A program made the position numbers and the translations under genes. From Paraburkholderia susongensis (GTDB taxonomy: Bacteria; Pseudomonadota; Gammaproteobacteria; Burkholderiales; Burkholderiaceae): a DNA stretch of 64,000 bases. Each line of letters opens with the position of its first letter. Positions within the stretch are counted from its first letter, which is position 1. Shown here in pieces: positions 16,516-25,751 of this stretch. Under the pieces are notes generated by a model. The model ran no database searches. It was not told the origin of the DNA and saw only the letters and a program-made list of their open reading frames with translations. Where the stretch lies: contig NZ_FXAT01000003.1 in assembly GCF_900177725.1 (NCBI RefSeq), forward strand, positions 800,956-864,955, in the 5' to 3' direction.

Positions 16516-16759
16516 TTGGAGAGTTAGGTGCGAACCCATTCCGGCTCTCTATGTCCTTGATTATTAGCTGATTTTTACGTTCAATTGCACTGGATTGCGA
16601 AAGCCAATGGTGTGACGTTAGCTGACCCTAACAACGCGCTTTTATGCACCGCCCTTGCGGCAATTGCGGAAGCGAAAAGGCTTATTTATCAAAGGCTTTG
16701 GCGTAGCTCGGTGCGAACAATTTGGTCGGCAATTGTGACAACAATTTTTTGTCCGCACA
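16516..16759 (+). repeat. transposon right end with candidate TnsB-binding repeats
   Basis: The terminus ends GTCCGCACA at 16759; inward on the minus strand this is TGTGCGGACAAAA. Repeats sharing a CAATTG core lie at 16580-16590 (TTCAATTGCAC), 16658-16669 (CGGCAATTGCGG) and 16728-16739 (CGGCAATTGTGA), spaced 78 and 70 bases apart. A further related GCGAACAATTTGG lies at 16713-16725. Multiple TnsB sites within about 200 bases are characteristic of Tn7-like ends. Confidence 0.7.
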
Positions 16760-16764
16760 CGCGA
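16760..16764. other. expected target-site duplication (CGCGA)
   Basis: Tn7-like elements duplicate five bases on insertion. The five bases directly outside the right terminus are CGCGA; the other copy would lie before the unseen left end. Confidence 0.4.
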
Positions 16765-16840
16765 GGCGACGACTCTAACGAAAGGGCTTCGCGAGAACGC
16801 AAGCCGCTCCCCGTTGGATCCAAAACTTCATCCCCGAAAC

Positions 16841-16866
16841 TTGCGCCGCACCCTACAGCGGCGCAA
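16841..16866 (-). terminator. hairpin downstream of the collagen-like gene
   Basis: Nine-base perfect stem TTGCGCCGC (16841-16849) / GCGGCGCAA (16858-16866) with an eight-base loop, 15 bases beyond the stop of the minus-strand gene. There is no long T-run. It lies 81 bases outside the transposon end. Confidence 0.5.
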
Positions 16867-16880
16867 TTCACAAAACGCGG

Positions 16881-18038
16881 CTACAACCTGAATCCATCAT
16901 CGCGGGTCGCCGTTGCATTCCCTTCCTGCTGCAGTTTCATTCGCTGGTCAAAGTGCTGCCGGGACATATTGAGCTCGTGCGCGTACTTCATCTCCGCAAG
17001 GCGTACTCTGAACTCGAGCAGACTCTTCTTATGCGATTTTTCGTCTAGCAGTTTCCTCGAAAGTGCATAACAGAGAAGAGCAATTCCGAGGATGAGCGTG
17101 TACGCACATATAAATATCAATATCGAAACGAGCAATTGATACGCCAGATAGACGAAGCCCAAAATTCCAGCGATCACGGTAATCAGTTGAAGCCAAAGCA
17201 CGATACCTGATACGTGCTCGCTCCTCTTGAGTTTGGCTTCATACAGAGCTTGACGCTGGTCGAAGTCCTTATTCGTGAGCGTGTTGATCCACTCTTCTCG
17301 CCCAAATTCGGATAGGTCGGGCGAGCGTGATACCTGGCTTTCCGCGTATTCTCTTGATTCCCGCACGGTAGGCGGGCGGCCTGGGGCGAGCTTGCGTTTC
17401 CGTATTTCGAGCAAAGCGAGAACGATCGGCGTCAATGCCGTGATGAGTGTTGCAAGAGAGGTTAGGAAATTCTGCGTTTTTTCTTTGGGATCCTGATTGG
17501 CGTTGTAGTCTCCTGATGGCCGTTGTGAGAAGAGCCAGGTCAAAGACGAAGTGCCAGGAGGCCCTTGCAGACCCTCTCTGCCAGGAGGCCCGGCTTCACC
17601 CCGGTTGCCCTGTTCGCCACGATCGCCTTTCTCACCTCGTTCGCCCTGTTGGCCACGATCACCTGTCTCACCTCGATCGCCCTTTTCGCCACGGTCGCCT
17701 TTCTCGCCGCGCTCGCCACGCTCACCTTTAGCGCCGGTGTCGCCTCTGCTTCCCTGTTCGCCAGCCTTACCGCTTGCGCCTTGAGGGCCCATAAGCCCGG
17801 CAGCCCCAGCGGCGCCGGTTGCGCCAGTGTCTCCCTTGTCACCCTTTACAAAGCGGCCAGTTTGGTTTGCATCGCCGTTTGCGTCTTTCGCGCCTGCCAG
17901 TAGCATGTTCGTGTTGTACACGTCGCCGACGGGTGCGTTGTCAGGCGTTTGCGTCATGCGATTAGATGGGTCTCGGCTCACGCAGGCCGAAAGGGCTATG
18001 CACAATCCAATAGCTGCAGCGCTCAATGACCGATTCAT
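16881..18038 (-). CDS. collagen-like (Gly-X-Y) lipoprotein with transmembrane segments
   Basis: 385 residues. The N-terminus is a lipoprotein signal with lipobox LSAC (Cys19). Residues 66-161 are 32 uninterrupted Gly-X-Y triplets, rich in GDR, GEK and GER. After that come a hydrophobic helix near 190-208 (LATLITALTPIVLALLEI) and two more near 285-335 (WLQLITVIAGILGFVYLAYQ; ILIFICAYTLILGIALLCYA). The tail is charged and helical. Collagen-like domains form trimeric rods at cell or phage surfaces. The combination with a lipid anchor and several membrane spans is unusual. It lies just outside the transposon right end. Its GC content looks below the backbone, so it may be a separate acquisition. 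Function unknown. Confidence 0.8.
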   Translation of the reverse strand: MNRSLSAAAIGLCIALSACVSRDPSNRMTQTPDNAPVGDVYNTNMLLAGAKDANGDANQTGRFVKGDKGDTGATGAAGAAGLMGPQGASGKAGEQGSRGDTGAKGERGERGEKGDRGEKGDRGETGDRGQQGERGEKGDRGEQGNRGEAGPPGREGLQGPPGTSSLTWLFSQRPSGDYNANQDPKEKTQNFLTSLATLITALTPIVLALLEIRKRKLAPGRPPTVRESREYAESQVSRSPDLSEFGREEWINTLTNKDFDQRQALYEAKLKRSEHVSGIVLWLQLITVIAGILGFVYLAYQLLVSILIFICAYTLILGIALLCYALSRKLLDEKSHKKSLLEFRVRLAEMKYAHELNMSRQHFDQRMKLQQEGNATATRDDGFRL

Positions 18039-18100
18039 CAGATTGTCTCGATTGTTTACTTCGTCGTTATGGTCAAGCGAATAGCGTGCGCGTCATAAAC

Positions 18101-18174
18101 CGAGTACATGCTATTCATTAAGCACGCACCTGTTTCGGTGGAGCGCAAATAGTCACACGAATAGCATGTACTCG
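18101..18174. repeat. perfect 16-base inverted repeat upstream of the collagen-like gene
   Basis: Arms CGAGTACATGCTATTC (18101-18116) and GAATAGCATGTACTCG (18159-18174) with a 42-base spacer. A third, imperfect copy (GCGAATAGCGTGCGCG) begins near 18078. The region 18039-18395 contains no gene; the repeats sit in the presumed promoter of the minus-strand gene starting at 18038. Confidence 0.7.
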
Positions 18175-18395
18175 GCGAGATTACGCGGCTATTGCGACTT
18201 GCAGACTGGAGTGCTAACAGCATAACGGAATTCCGAAAAGAAAAGCGATGCGTCATTCGTGAGTAAAAGCGTGATTGACTAGGTGCAATGGCGTGCCGGT
18301 GCCGAGCCGATATCATCTGTTTTTCCACGATGCCTCGACGGCGCGACGCCACTTCGACTACCCTTTGTCGATATCACACATGGCCTCATCGATAC

Positions 18396-18995
18396 ATGAA
18401 GACCTCAACCCCCGATTCGCTCACCGCGAAGCTCAAATCGCGAATCGTGTTGCTCGCACTTTTCGTCGGCTCGATGTGGGCGGTGTTCTTTTTGTCGGTT
18501 GCGATGCCGTTCCTGAATCTGAACGAGCACGGTGTCGTGCCGCGCTCGCTCGGCGGGCTGCAAGGCATCCTGTTCGCGCCGTGGTTGCATGCGAGCCTTG
18601 GGCATATTGCCGCCAACACGAGCGGGCTGCTCGTCCTCGGCTGGCTGTGCATGTGGCCCGACATCGCCGGCTTCTGGCGCGCAACCATCGGCGCGATGCT
18701 CGGTGCGGGCCTTTGTGCGTGGTTATTCGGTGCGCCTTACTCGGTGCATATCGGAGCGAGTGGGCTCGTGTTCGGCTATGGGGGCTACCTCGTCGCGCGC
18801 GGCTACTACACCCGCAACCTCGTCTCGATCGTCGTGGCCCTGGTCGTCGTGAGCAGTTACGGTCTGAGCATGCTGTTCGGCGTGCTGCCTATCTATCCCG
18901 GTGTCTCCTGGCAGAGCCATATCGGCGGCGTGCTCGGTGGCGTTCTTGCGGCGCGCGCAGGGGCCGGTGCGGCCAGCAGGGTGCGCATGCGCTGA
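18396..18995 (+). CDS. rhomboid family intramembrane serine protease
   Basis: 199 residues from the ATG at 18396; an open frame extends upstream through non-coding-looking sequence. Six hydrophobic segments are visible. Rhomboid motifs present are GHIAANTSGLLVLG (His/Asn of the oxyanion region), the nucleophile serine in IGASGLVFGYGG and the catalytic histidine in SHIGGVLGG. It cleaves transmembrane substrates within the inner membrane; the substrate is unknown. It is the first clearly core-type gene to the right of the accessory region. Confidence 0.9.
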   Translation: MKTSTPDSLTAKLKSRIVLLALFVGSMWAVFFLSVAMPFLNLNEHGVVPRSLGGLQGILFAPWLHASLGHIAANTSGLLVLGWLCMWPDIAGFWRATIGAMLGAGLCAWLFGAPYSVHIGASGLVFGYGGYLVARGYYTRNLVSIVVALVVVSSYGLSMLFGVLPIYPGVSWQSHIGGVLGGVLAARAGAGAASRVRMR

Positions 18996-19061
18996 CCGAC
19001 ATGTCCATTCCTGCATCCGCAGGCCGTCGTGATGCGGCGAGCAGTGCTCGATCCGCCGCCC

Positions 19062-19970
19062 TCAGCGGCGCACGCGCGCAGCCTGCCAGTTCGATTTACG
19101 CGCGAATTCAACGAACGAATGCAGATAGTCGAGCGATGCATCCGCTTCGCGCGTGCCGAGAAAAATCTGCTTTGCGATTCCCGTCTTGCCGAGCTTCACG
19201 CTCACCACGGGCATACGGTCTGCGTATTCCTCCGCGAGCCAGCGCGGCAGCGCAGCCACGCCGCGATTGCTTGCGACCATCTGCAGCATGATGTCGGTGG
19301 TTTCGATGGTTTTGTGGCGGCGCGGCGCGACACCCGCGGGCCGCAGGAACTGGTTGTAAATATCGAGGCGATCGGTTTCGACCGGATAAGTAATCAGCGT
19401 TTCATCGACGAGCTGCGCGGGCTCGACGTAGCGCACCTTCGCTAGCCGATGGCCTTCGGCCACCACGAGCACCTGCTCGTAATCGAACACGGCATCGAAA
19501 CGCAGCCCTGGCCTCTTGAGCGGATCGGGTGTGACGAGCACGTCGATGTCGTAGCCGAACAGCGCACCAATGCCGCCGAACTGAAAACGCTGCTTCACGT
19601 CGACGTCGACGTCAGGCCAGCGCGCGAGATACGGCGACACCACCTTGAGCAGCCACTGATAGCACGGGTGGCATTCCATGCCGATGCGCAGCGTGCCACG
19701 CTCGCCGTTCGCGTATTGCCTCATGCGCGCTTCGGCGTGTTCGAATTGCGGCAGCAGCCGCTCGGCGAGCGAGAGCAGATATTGACCCGCCTGCGTGAGC
19801 CGCAGGTTACGGCCGTCGCGGTCCCACACCGGTGTGCCGAGCTGCTGCTCGAGTTTCTTGACGGCGTGGCTCAGCGCCGATTGCGTGAGATGCAGCGCGC
19901 CGGCCGCGGCCGTCAGCGAGCCCTGGCGGTCCACTTCGCGGATCAGGGTGAGATGAAAGCGTTCGAGCAT
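19062..19970 (-). CDS. metR: LysR-type regulator MetR
   Basis: 302 residues from the ATG at 19970. The N-terminal LysR helix-turn-helix is clear (GSLTAAAGALHLTQSALSHA, about residues 18-37), followed by the effector-binding domain beginning TLRIGMECHPCYQW. The gene is divergent from metE, the usual MetR target. MetR uses homocysteine as coregulator. A 13-base inverted repeat lies in the shared promoter region. An open frame upstream to 20120 crosses that control region and is not used. Confidence 0.9.
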   Translation of the reverse strand: MLERFHLTLIREVDRQGSLTAAAGALHLTQSALSHAVKKLEQQLGTPVWDRDGRNLRLTQAGQYLLSLAERLLPQFEHAEARMRQYANGERGTLRIGMECHPCYQWLLKVVSPYLARWPDVDVDVKQRFQFGGIGALFGYDIDVLVTPDPLKRPGLRFDAVFDYEQVLVVAEGHRLAKVRYVEPAQLVDETLITYPVETDRLDIYNQFLRPAGVAPRRHKTIETTDIMLQMVASNRGVAALPRWLAEEYADRMPVVSVKLGKTGIAKQIFLGTREADASLDYLHSFVEFARKSNWQAARVRR

Positions 19971-20023
19971 GATGTGGCGGGCTTCCGGCAGACAGAACGC
20001 CTGGCGCGGGAGCCGGGAAGTGA

Positions 20024-20083
20024 ATGAAGAAAAATGAATGAATAAATTTAATGGATGAATGAAATAATGCCATTTTTCTTCAT
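20024..20083. promoter_or_regulatory. metR-metE control region with 13-base inverted repeat
   Basis: Arms ATGAAGAAAAATG (20024-20036) and CATTTTTCTTCAT (20071-20083) are perfect inverse complements. The A/T-rich stretch between holds several TGAA units, the half-site of the known MetR motif TGAA-N5-TTCA. It is probably the MetR operator serving both divergent genes. Confidence 0.6.
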
Positions 20084-20142
20084 GGAATGAAAACCCTATC
20101 ATCGCTGCCAGTCTTGGCAATTCTCAATGGATGGCAGCGCTC

Positions 20143-22437
20143 ATGGTTACGACACACAATCTCGGCTTTCCGCGCATCGGCGCAAAACGCGAACTCAAAT
20201 TCGGCCTCGAACGCTACTGGAAGGGCGAATCGTCGCGTGACGAATTGAAGGCGCTCGGCGCCCAACTACGCGAGCGTCACTGGAACGACCAGCGCGAACT
20301 CGATCTCGCACCCGTCGGCGATTTCGCGTTCTACGACCAGGTGCTCGACATGAGCTTTACGCTCGGCAACCTGCCGGCACGCGTGCAGGGTTTTCATGGC
20401 GACACGCTCGACAACTACTTCCGCGTCGCGCGCGGTCGCTCGGCGCAAGGTGCCGAAGAGCACGCCGCGTGCTGCGGCGGCGTCGCAGCCGGAGAAATGA
20501 CGAAGTGGTTCGATACCAACTACCACTACATCGTCCCCGAATTCACGGCCGACACGACGTTCAAGCTCGACCCTTCGCGTCTCGTCGAACAGCTCGCGCA
20601 GGCGCGCGCGCAGGGCGTGAAGGCGAAGCCGGTGATCGTCGGGCCGGTCACGTACCTGTGGCTCGGCAAGGCGAAGGACGAATCGGACAAGCTCGCGCTG
20701 CTGCCGCGTATCCTGCCGGCCTACGCGGCGCTGCTCGACACGCTCGCGCAACAGGGTGTGGAGTGGGTGCAGATCGACGAGCCGGTGCTCGTCACCGAAC
20801 TCGATGCTGCATGGAAGCAGGCTTTCGTCACCGCCTACGACGCGCTAAAGACGCGCAAGGTGAAGCTGCTGCTCGCGACGTACTTCGGCCAGTTGCTCGA
20901 CAACCTCGACCTCGCGTGCGCATTGCCCGTCGATGGTCTGCATATCGACGCGATCAATGCTCGCGAGGAAGTCGCGAAGGCTGCGCAGAAGCTGCCCGCG
21001 CACAGCGTGCTGTCGGTCGGCGCGATCAACGGCCGCAACATCTGGAAGACCGACCTGAACGCGGCGCTCGAATGGCTTGCGCCGCTCGCACAGCAACTCG
21101 GCGATCGTCTGTGGCTCGCGCCGTCATGCTCGCTGCTGCATGTGCCGGTCGATCTCGCGAGCGAGGAAAAGCTCGACGCGGAAATCCGTTCGTGGCTCGC
21201 ATTCGCGCTGCAAAAGCTCGCTGAACTGAAGGTGCTCGCGACGGCACTGAACGCTGGCCGCGACAAGGTGGCCGACGAACTCGCCGCGAACGCCGCCGCG
21301 ATTGCAGCGCGCCGCAACTCGCCGCGTGTGAACAACCCGGCGGTGAAGGCCGCGCTCGCACGCATCGACGCGAAACTCGGCAATCGCCAACATGCTTACG
21401 CCGAGCGCGCGCCGAAGCAGGCCGCACTTCTCGAGTTGCCCGCGTACCCGACCACGACGATCGGCTCGTTCCCGCAGACCGCGGAAATCCGTCATGCGCG
21501 CAGCCAGTTCAAGAGCGGCGCGCTCGATCAGACCGGCTACCAGGACGCGATGCGTCAGGAAATCGAGCGCAGCGTGCGCGAGCAGGAAACGCTCGGGCTC
21601 GACGTGCTCGTGCATGGCGAAGCCGAACGCAACGACATGGTCGAGTATTTCGGCGAACAACTCGACGGCTATGCGTTCAGCCAGTTCGGCTGGGTGCAGT
21701 CGTACGGCTCGCGCTGCGTGAAGCCGCCCATTCTGTTCGGCGACATCAGCCGTCCGAAGGCGATGACGGTCGAGTGGATCAGCTACGCGCAGTCGCTCAC
21801 GAACAAGCCGATGAAGGGCATGCTCACGGGCCCCGTGACGATCCTGAACTGGTCGTTCGTGCGCGACGACCAACCGCGTTCGGTGTCGTGCTACCAGCTC
21901 GCGCTGGCGATTCGCGAAGAAGTGCTCGATCTGGAAAAGGCCGGTGTGCGGGTGGTCCAGATCGATGAGGCAGCGCTGCGAGAAGGTCTGCCGCTGCGCC
22001 GCGCGCAATGGGGCGAGTACCTGCGCTGGGCCGTGGAATCGTTCCGTATCACCGCGAACGGTGTGCAGGACGAAACGCAGATCCACACGCATATGTGCTA
22101 TTCGGAGTTCAACGACATCATCGCGTCGATCGCCGAGATGGATGCGGACGTCATCACGATCGAGACCTCGCGCTCCGACATGGAACTGCTCGACGCGTTC
22201 GACGACTTCAGGTATCCGAATGAAATCGGTCCGGGCGTCTATGACATCCACTCGCCGAACATCCCGACGCAGGAGCACATCGTGCAACTGATGCAGAAGG
22301 CGGCGGAGCGCATTCCGGCGCAGCGTCTGTGGGTGAACCCGGATTGCGGACTGAAGACGCGTCAATGGGCCGAGGTCATTCCCGCGCTCAGGAACATGGT
22401 GGCCGCGGCGAAGACGCTGCGCAGCCAGGTTCAGTAA
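20143..22437 (+). CDS. metE: cobalamin-independent methionine synthase
   Basis: 764 residues from [13 protein letters not shown] at 20143; an ATG four codons earlier is possible. The enzyme transfers the methyl group of 5-methyltetrahydropteroyltri-glutamate to homocysteine. Both halves of the duplicated barrel are present. Zinc ligands are visible in the C-terminal half: HMCYSEFND (His, Cys), [13 protein letters not shown] (Glu) and NPDCGLKTR (Cys). Length is normal for the family. Divergent from metR; likely activated by MetR with homocysteine. Confidence 0.97.
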   Translation: MVTTHNLGFPRIGAKRELKFGLERYWKGESSRDELKALGAQLRERHWNDQRELDLAPVGDFAFYDQVLDMSFTLGNLPARVQGFHGDTLDNYFRVARGRSAQGAEEHAACCGGVAAGEMTKWFDTNYHYIVPEFTADTTFKLDPSRLVEQLAQARAQGVKAKPVIVGPVTYLWLGKAKDESDKLALLPRILPAYAALLDTLAQQGVEWVQIDEPVLVTELDAAWKQAFVTAYDALKTRKVKLLLATYFGQLLDNLDLACALPVDGLHIDAINAREEVAKAAQKLPAHSVLSVGAINGRNIWKTDLNAALEWLAPLAQQLGDRLWLAPSCSLLHVPVDLASEEKLDAEIRSWLAFALQKLAELKVLATALNAGRDKVADELAANAAAIAARRNSPRVNNPAVKAALARIDAKLGNRQHAYAERAPKQAALLELPAYPTTTIGSFPQTAEIRHARSQFKSGALDQTGYQDAMRQEIERSVREQETLGLDVLVHGEAERNDMVEYFGEQLDGYAFSQFGWVQSYGSRCVKPPILFGDISRPKAMTVEWISYAQSLTNKPMKGMLTGPVTILNWSFVRDDQPRSVSCYQLALAIREEVLDLEKAGVRVVQIDEAALREGLPLRRAQWGEYLRWAVESFRITANGVQDETQIHTHMCYSEFNDIIASIAEMDADVITIETSRSDMELLDAFDDFRYPNEIGPGVYDIHSPNIPTQEHIVQLMQKAAERIPAQRLWVNPDCGLKTRQWAEVIPALRNMVAAAKTLRSQVQ

Positions 22438-22492
22438 AGGGCAGGCGAGCGCGGGCTGCGCTCGTTCGTTGCTCCCGAACTGTTCGCGCAAA

Positions 22493-22532
22493 GCGGGTGG
22501 TCGATCGCCGCAACCTGCGATCGACCACCCGC
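22493..22532. terminator. bidirectional hairpin between metE and DUF6723 gene
   Basis: A perfect 15-base stem (GCGGGTGGTCGATCG / CGATCGACCACCCGC) with a ten-base loop between two convergent genes. There is no pronounced T-run. Confidence 0.6.
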
Positions 22533-22538
22533 TTCAGC

Positions 22539-22799
22539 CTATAACTCCGGCCGCGCCAGGTCGCTCGTCACGATATGTTCGCCGTACACCTGCGCGGCCG
22601 CAATCGCTTCGGGCCGCGTTGCGTGCGGTCCGAGTTCCGGCGCGCCGTCGAACGGAAACAGCACACGGCCGTCGGTCGTGCGCACGACCTTCAGTACGCC
22701 GTAAAAACGCCGGTAGCCGGACATCTTCGCGGTCGCCGAAATGGCGAAGTCGTCCTCCGACTTGCCAGGGACATTGGGAATAAATGCGGTCTTGCTCAT
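22539..22799 (-). CDS. DUF6723 family protein
   Basis: 86 residues beginning MSKTAFIPNVPGKSEDDF; a start four codons earlier (22811) is possible. The segment KMSGYRRFYGVLKVVRTTDGRVLFPFDGAPELGPHATRPEAI fits the DUF6723 family of short Burkholderiaceae proteins as I remember it. Soluble, no known function. The 290 bases between it and the phosphoesterase hold no further gene that I can support. Confidence 0.75.
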   Translation of the reverse strand: MSKTAFIPNVPGKSEDDFAISATAKMSGYRRFYGVLKVVRTTDGRVLFPFDGAPELGPHATRPEAIAAAQVYGEHIVTSDLARPEL

Positions 22800-23090
22800 G
22801 GTTGAAACCATCGGTTATTCGTGAGGCCAGTGCAAGTACGAAAGACCGCATCGCAACCGGGGTCCGGGGCGGCAGTGCGCGGACCGCACACATTGTCTCA
22901 AATCCCCGCGCAACCAGCAGGCGCTTCTTCACCGCGCGAGCAAATACGTGTAAGCAGCAGGTTGGGCGTTCCGCCCATGGATTTAATTGTGAGATGCCGT
23001 GAGTTTCACGGCGATGTCATGGATGCCTCCTAGAGTGTTGCCGCGAATAAAACACCTATTCCTACCGGACAACAACAAAGGGCAACAGAC

Positions 23091-24320
23091 ATGTCACACC
23101 GCATTGGGTTGCGCACATTCCTCATGGCCGCTTGCGCGGCCTTGATCGCGTTAATCGTGGCCGCTTGCGGCTCGTCGTCCGACGGGCTCAAGGTGACCGG
23201 CCAGCAGCAGATCCGCCACGTCTTCGTCATTACGCTCGAAAACGAAAACTACTCGACCACGTTCGGCGCAAACACCAAGGCGCCGTATCTGGCGCAAACG
23301 CTCGCCTCGCAAGGCGCGCTCGTGCAGCAGTACTACGGCACGGGCCACGTGAGTCTCGACAACTACATCTCGATGATCAGCGGCCAGAGCGCGACGGTCG
23401 AGACCGACAACGACTGCATCACCTATCAGGACTTCAAGCTCACGGGCATGACGTCAGACGGCCAGGCAATCGGCTCGGGCTGCGTGTATCCAGCGAGCGT
23501 GAAGACGCTGCCGGACCAGTTGAAGGCGGCGGGCTTCACGTGGAAGGGCTATGAAGGCGACATGGGCAACGACCCGGCTCGCGAAGCAGCCACTTGCGGC
23601 CACCCGACGCTCAACACGACGGACCTGACGCAATCGGCCGAAGCGCCGAGCGCAGCGGTGCCGCTCGGCGACCAGTACGCGACGCGTCACAACCCGTTCA
23701 TGTACTTCCACTCGATCATCGATTCGCCGGACTGCGCGCAGAACGTCGTCAATCTGAACCGGTTGCAGAGCGATCTGCAATCCATCTCGACTACGGCGAA
23801 CTTCAACCTGATTACGCCGAGCCTGTGCGACGACGGTCACGACGCGCCCTGCGTGAATGGCCAGCCTGGCGGCCTGACGAGCGCGAATACGTTCCTGCAG
23901 AAGTGGGTGCCGATTATCACGTCTTCGGCGGCGTTCCAGAAGGACGGTCTGCTCATCATCAACTTCGACGAGAGCAGCTATGCAACCGTGACGCAATCGG
24001 CGTCGGGCGAGGATCTGATTTTCTCCGGCTCGACCTGCTGCAGCCAGCAGCCCGGCCCGAACCTGCCGGCCTATCCGGAAACGTCGTCGCTCGCGTATAA
24101 CGGCCTCACGATCAACTTGACGAAGCAGAGCTTCGGCGGCGATCAGACCGGCGCGGTCATGATCTCGAAGTTCATCAAGCCGGGCACGGTGTCGACGGTG
24201 CCGTACAACCACTATTCGATGCTGAAGAGCATCGAGGACATCTTCCAGCTAGACCATCTCGGTTACGCGGGGCAGGCCGGTCTTGTCGGATTCGGCAACG
24301 ACATCTTCACGAACCTGTAA
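23091..24320 (+). CDS. phosphoesterase-family lipoprotein (acid phosphatase AcpA-like)
   Basis: 409 residues. The signal sequence ends at a lipobox-like LIVAAC (Cys near residue 26), so the protein is probably exported and lipid-anchored. The phosphoesterase family core is visible: HVFVITLENENYSTTFG at the start, GHVSLDNYISMISGQ, and near the C-terminus LLIINFDESSY and YNHYSMLKSIED, which supply metal-binding residues. Members of this group include AcpA acid phosphatases and phospholipase C-like enzymes. It is followed after eight bases by a di-haem peroxidase gene, probably in one operon. Confidence 0.88.
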   Translation: MSHRIGLRTFLMAACAALIALIVAACGSSSDGLKVTGQQQIRHVFVITLENENYSTTFGANTKAPYLAQTLASQGALVQQYYGTGHVSLDNYISMISGQSATVETDNDCITYQDFKLTGMTSDGQAIGSGCVYPASVKTLPDQLKAAGFTWKGYEGDMGNDPAREAATCGHPTLNTTDLTQSAEAPSAAVPLGDQYATRHNPFMYFHSIIDSPDCAQNVVNLNRLQSDLQSISTTANFNLITPSLCDDGHDAPCVNGQPGGLTSANTFLQKWVPIITSSAAFQKDGLLIINFDESSYATVTQSASGEDLIFSGSTCCSQQPGPNLPAYPETSSLAYNGLTINLTKQSFGGDQTGAVMISKFIKPGTVSTVPYNHYSMLKSIEDIFQLDHLGYAGQAGLVGFGNDIFTNL

Positions 24321-24328
24321 GCGACTCG

Positions 24329-25636
24329 ATGCCGTTTCCTGTCATGCGACCCACGGCGCGCGCGAGCGCGCGCTGGGCGGGGCTTGCCACCGCGGTTGTC
24401 ACCGTGCTCGCCACGGTTGCCAGCGGTTCGCTGTCGACCGGCGCCGAGGCTGCGCCCACGCTCGTGCCCACGCCTGCGCCCGCCGACGCCAAGCCCGTCT
24501 ATAGCGATGCCGCTGCGCTCGGCAAGCTGATGTTCTTCGATCCGTCGCTGTCGGCGTCGGGCAAGATGTCGTGCGCGAGCTGCCATAGTCCCGAGCACGC
24601 CTACGGGCCGCCCAACGGGCTCGCGGCGCAACTCGGCGGCGCGGATCTGCGCGAGCAGGGCACACGCGCAGTGCCGAGCCTGCGCTACGTGCTCAACCGC
24701 ACGCCGATCTGGACGCATGCCCAGGCGGCGAGCCTTTCCGAGCGGCTCAGCGAAACGGATAACGCGCCCGTCGGCGGCTTCGGCTGGGACGGGCGCTTCA
24801 ACTATCTGCACGAGCAGGCCACTTTCCCGCTGTTCGATCCGAACGAGATGGCTAACAAGGATCCGGCCGCGTTGCTCGCGAAGATGCAGAGCGCGCCGTA
24901 CGCGGCGCGCTTCAAGGAAGTGTTCGGCCAGAACATCTTTGCCGATCCCACCAAGGCGTTCACGCAGGCGATGTACGCGATCGAGCGCTTCGAACTGGAA
25001 GACCCGAGCTTTCATCCATACACGAGCAAGTTCGATTACTACCTCGACGGCAAAGTGCAACTCACCGCACAAGAGTTACGCGGCAAAAAGCTGTTCGACG
25101 ACCCCGCCGGCGGCAATTGCGCGTCCTGTCACATCGACCAGCCTGGCGTGAATGGCGCTCATCCGCTTTTCACCGACTTCAACTTCCAGGCGCTTGGCGT
25201 GCCGCGTAATGCCGAGCTGAAGGCGAATGCCGATCCGAAGTACTTTGATATGGGCTTATGCGGACCGCTGCGCAAGGATCAGGCGGACGACAAAAAGAAT
25301 TGCGGACTCTTCAAGTCGGTATCGCTGCGCAATACGGCGACGCGTCACGTGTTCTTCCATAACGGCCGCTTCCATACGCTGAAGGACGCACTGCGCTTCT
25401 ACGTGCAGCGCGACACCAATCCGCAGAAGTGGTATCCGAAGGATGCGCACGGCAAGGTCGACAAGTTCAACGACCTGCCGGTCGCACTGCGCGTGAACGT
25501 CGATACGACGGACGAGCCGCTCACGCGCAAGGCGGGCGAGCGCCCGATCTGGTCGGAGCGCGATATCGATGACGTCGCCGCGTTCCTTGCGACGCTGAGC
25601 GACGGCTACGACCTCAAGGCGAAGCAGCCGCAGTAG
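24329..25636 (+). CDS. di-haem cytochrome c peroxidase / MauG family protein
   Basis: 435 residues (or 430 from the ATG at 24344). A signal peptide is followed by a proline-rich stretch, then two c-type haem motifs: CASCH at residues 82-86 and CASCH near 265. Order and spacing match the MauG/CcpA family, which reduces hydrogen peroxide or performs protein oxidation in the periplasm. It lies eight bases after the phosphoesterase stop, so the two are co-transcribed. A FFHNGRFHTLKDALRFYVQRD region near the C-terminus is also family-typical. Confidence 0.9.
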   Translation: MPFPVMRPTARASARWAGLATAVVTVLATVASGSLSTGAEAAPTLVPTPAPADAKPVYSDAAALGKLMFFDPSLSASGKMSCASCHSPEHAYGPPNGLAAQLGGADLREQGTRAVPSLRYVLNRTPIWTHAQAASLSERLSETDNAPVGGFGWDGRFNYLHEQATFPLFDPNEMANKDPAALLAKMQSAPYAARFKEVFGQNIFADPTKAFTQAMYAIERFELEDPSFHPYTSKFDYYLDGKVQLTAQELRGKKLFDDPAGGNCASCHIDQPGVNGAHPLFTDFNFQALGVPRNAELKANADPKYFDMGLCGPLRKDQADDKKNCGLFKSVSLRNTATRHVFFHNGRFHTLKDALRFYVQRDTNPQKWYPKDAHGKVDKFNDLPVALRVNVDTTDEPLTRKAGERPIWSERDIDDVAAFLATLSDGYDLKAKQPQ

Positions 25637-25751
25637 CCAGATGGAGTCCCGGTTGGCCTTGATTTAAAAGACAAAAATTGTGAGGCGAGCGGTGTCGGGA
25701 GGTGCAACGGGACTATAATGCGCGGATTGCCCGTTACACTCCGTCCCCGTT

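Larger units (their letters stand above)
1..16759 (+). mobile_element. Tn7-like transposon, right-hand part (left end outside window)
   Basis: The transposition module tnsC-tniQ-tniQ-tnsA-tnsB (8824-16515) is followed 244 bases later by a terminus which, read inward on the minus strand, is TGTGCGGACAAAA. The known Tn7 end has the same TGTG...CGGACAAAA character. Everything to the left up to base 1 is accessory: short hypothetical genes, defence-like genes and visibly lower GC than the backbone that resumes near 18.4 kb. I found no matching TGTGCGGACA left end in 1-8823, so it is probably upstream of the window. The left limit given is the window edge, not a boundary. Whether all of 1-8000 is cargo of this element rather than a neighbouring island is inference. 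Confidence 0.75.

Noticed and set aside
16881..18038. The collagen-like gene as cargo of the transposon
   Set aside because: The transposon terminus at 16759 and its TnsB-type repeats lie before this gene, so it is outside the element.
21124..22491. 455-codon open frame antisense to metE
   Set aside because: Antisense shadow of a GC-rich gene; composition is Arg/His-rich with no domain, while metE on the other strand is complete.
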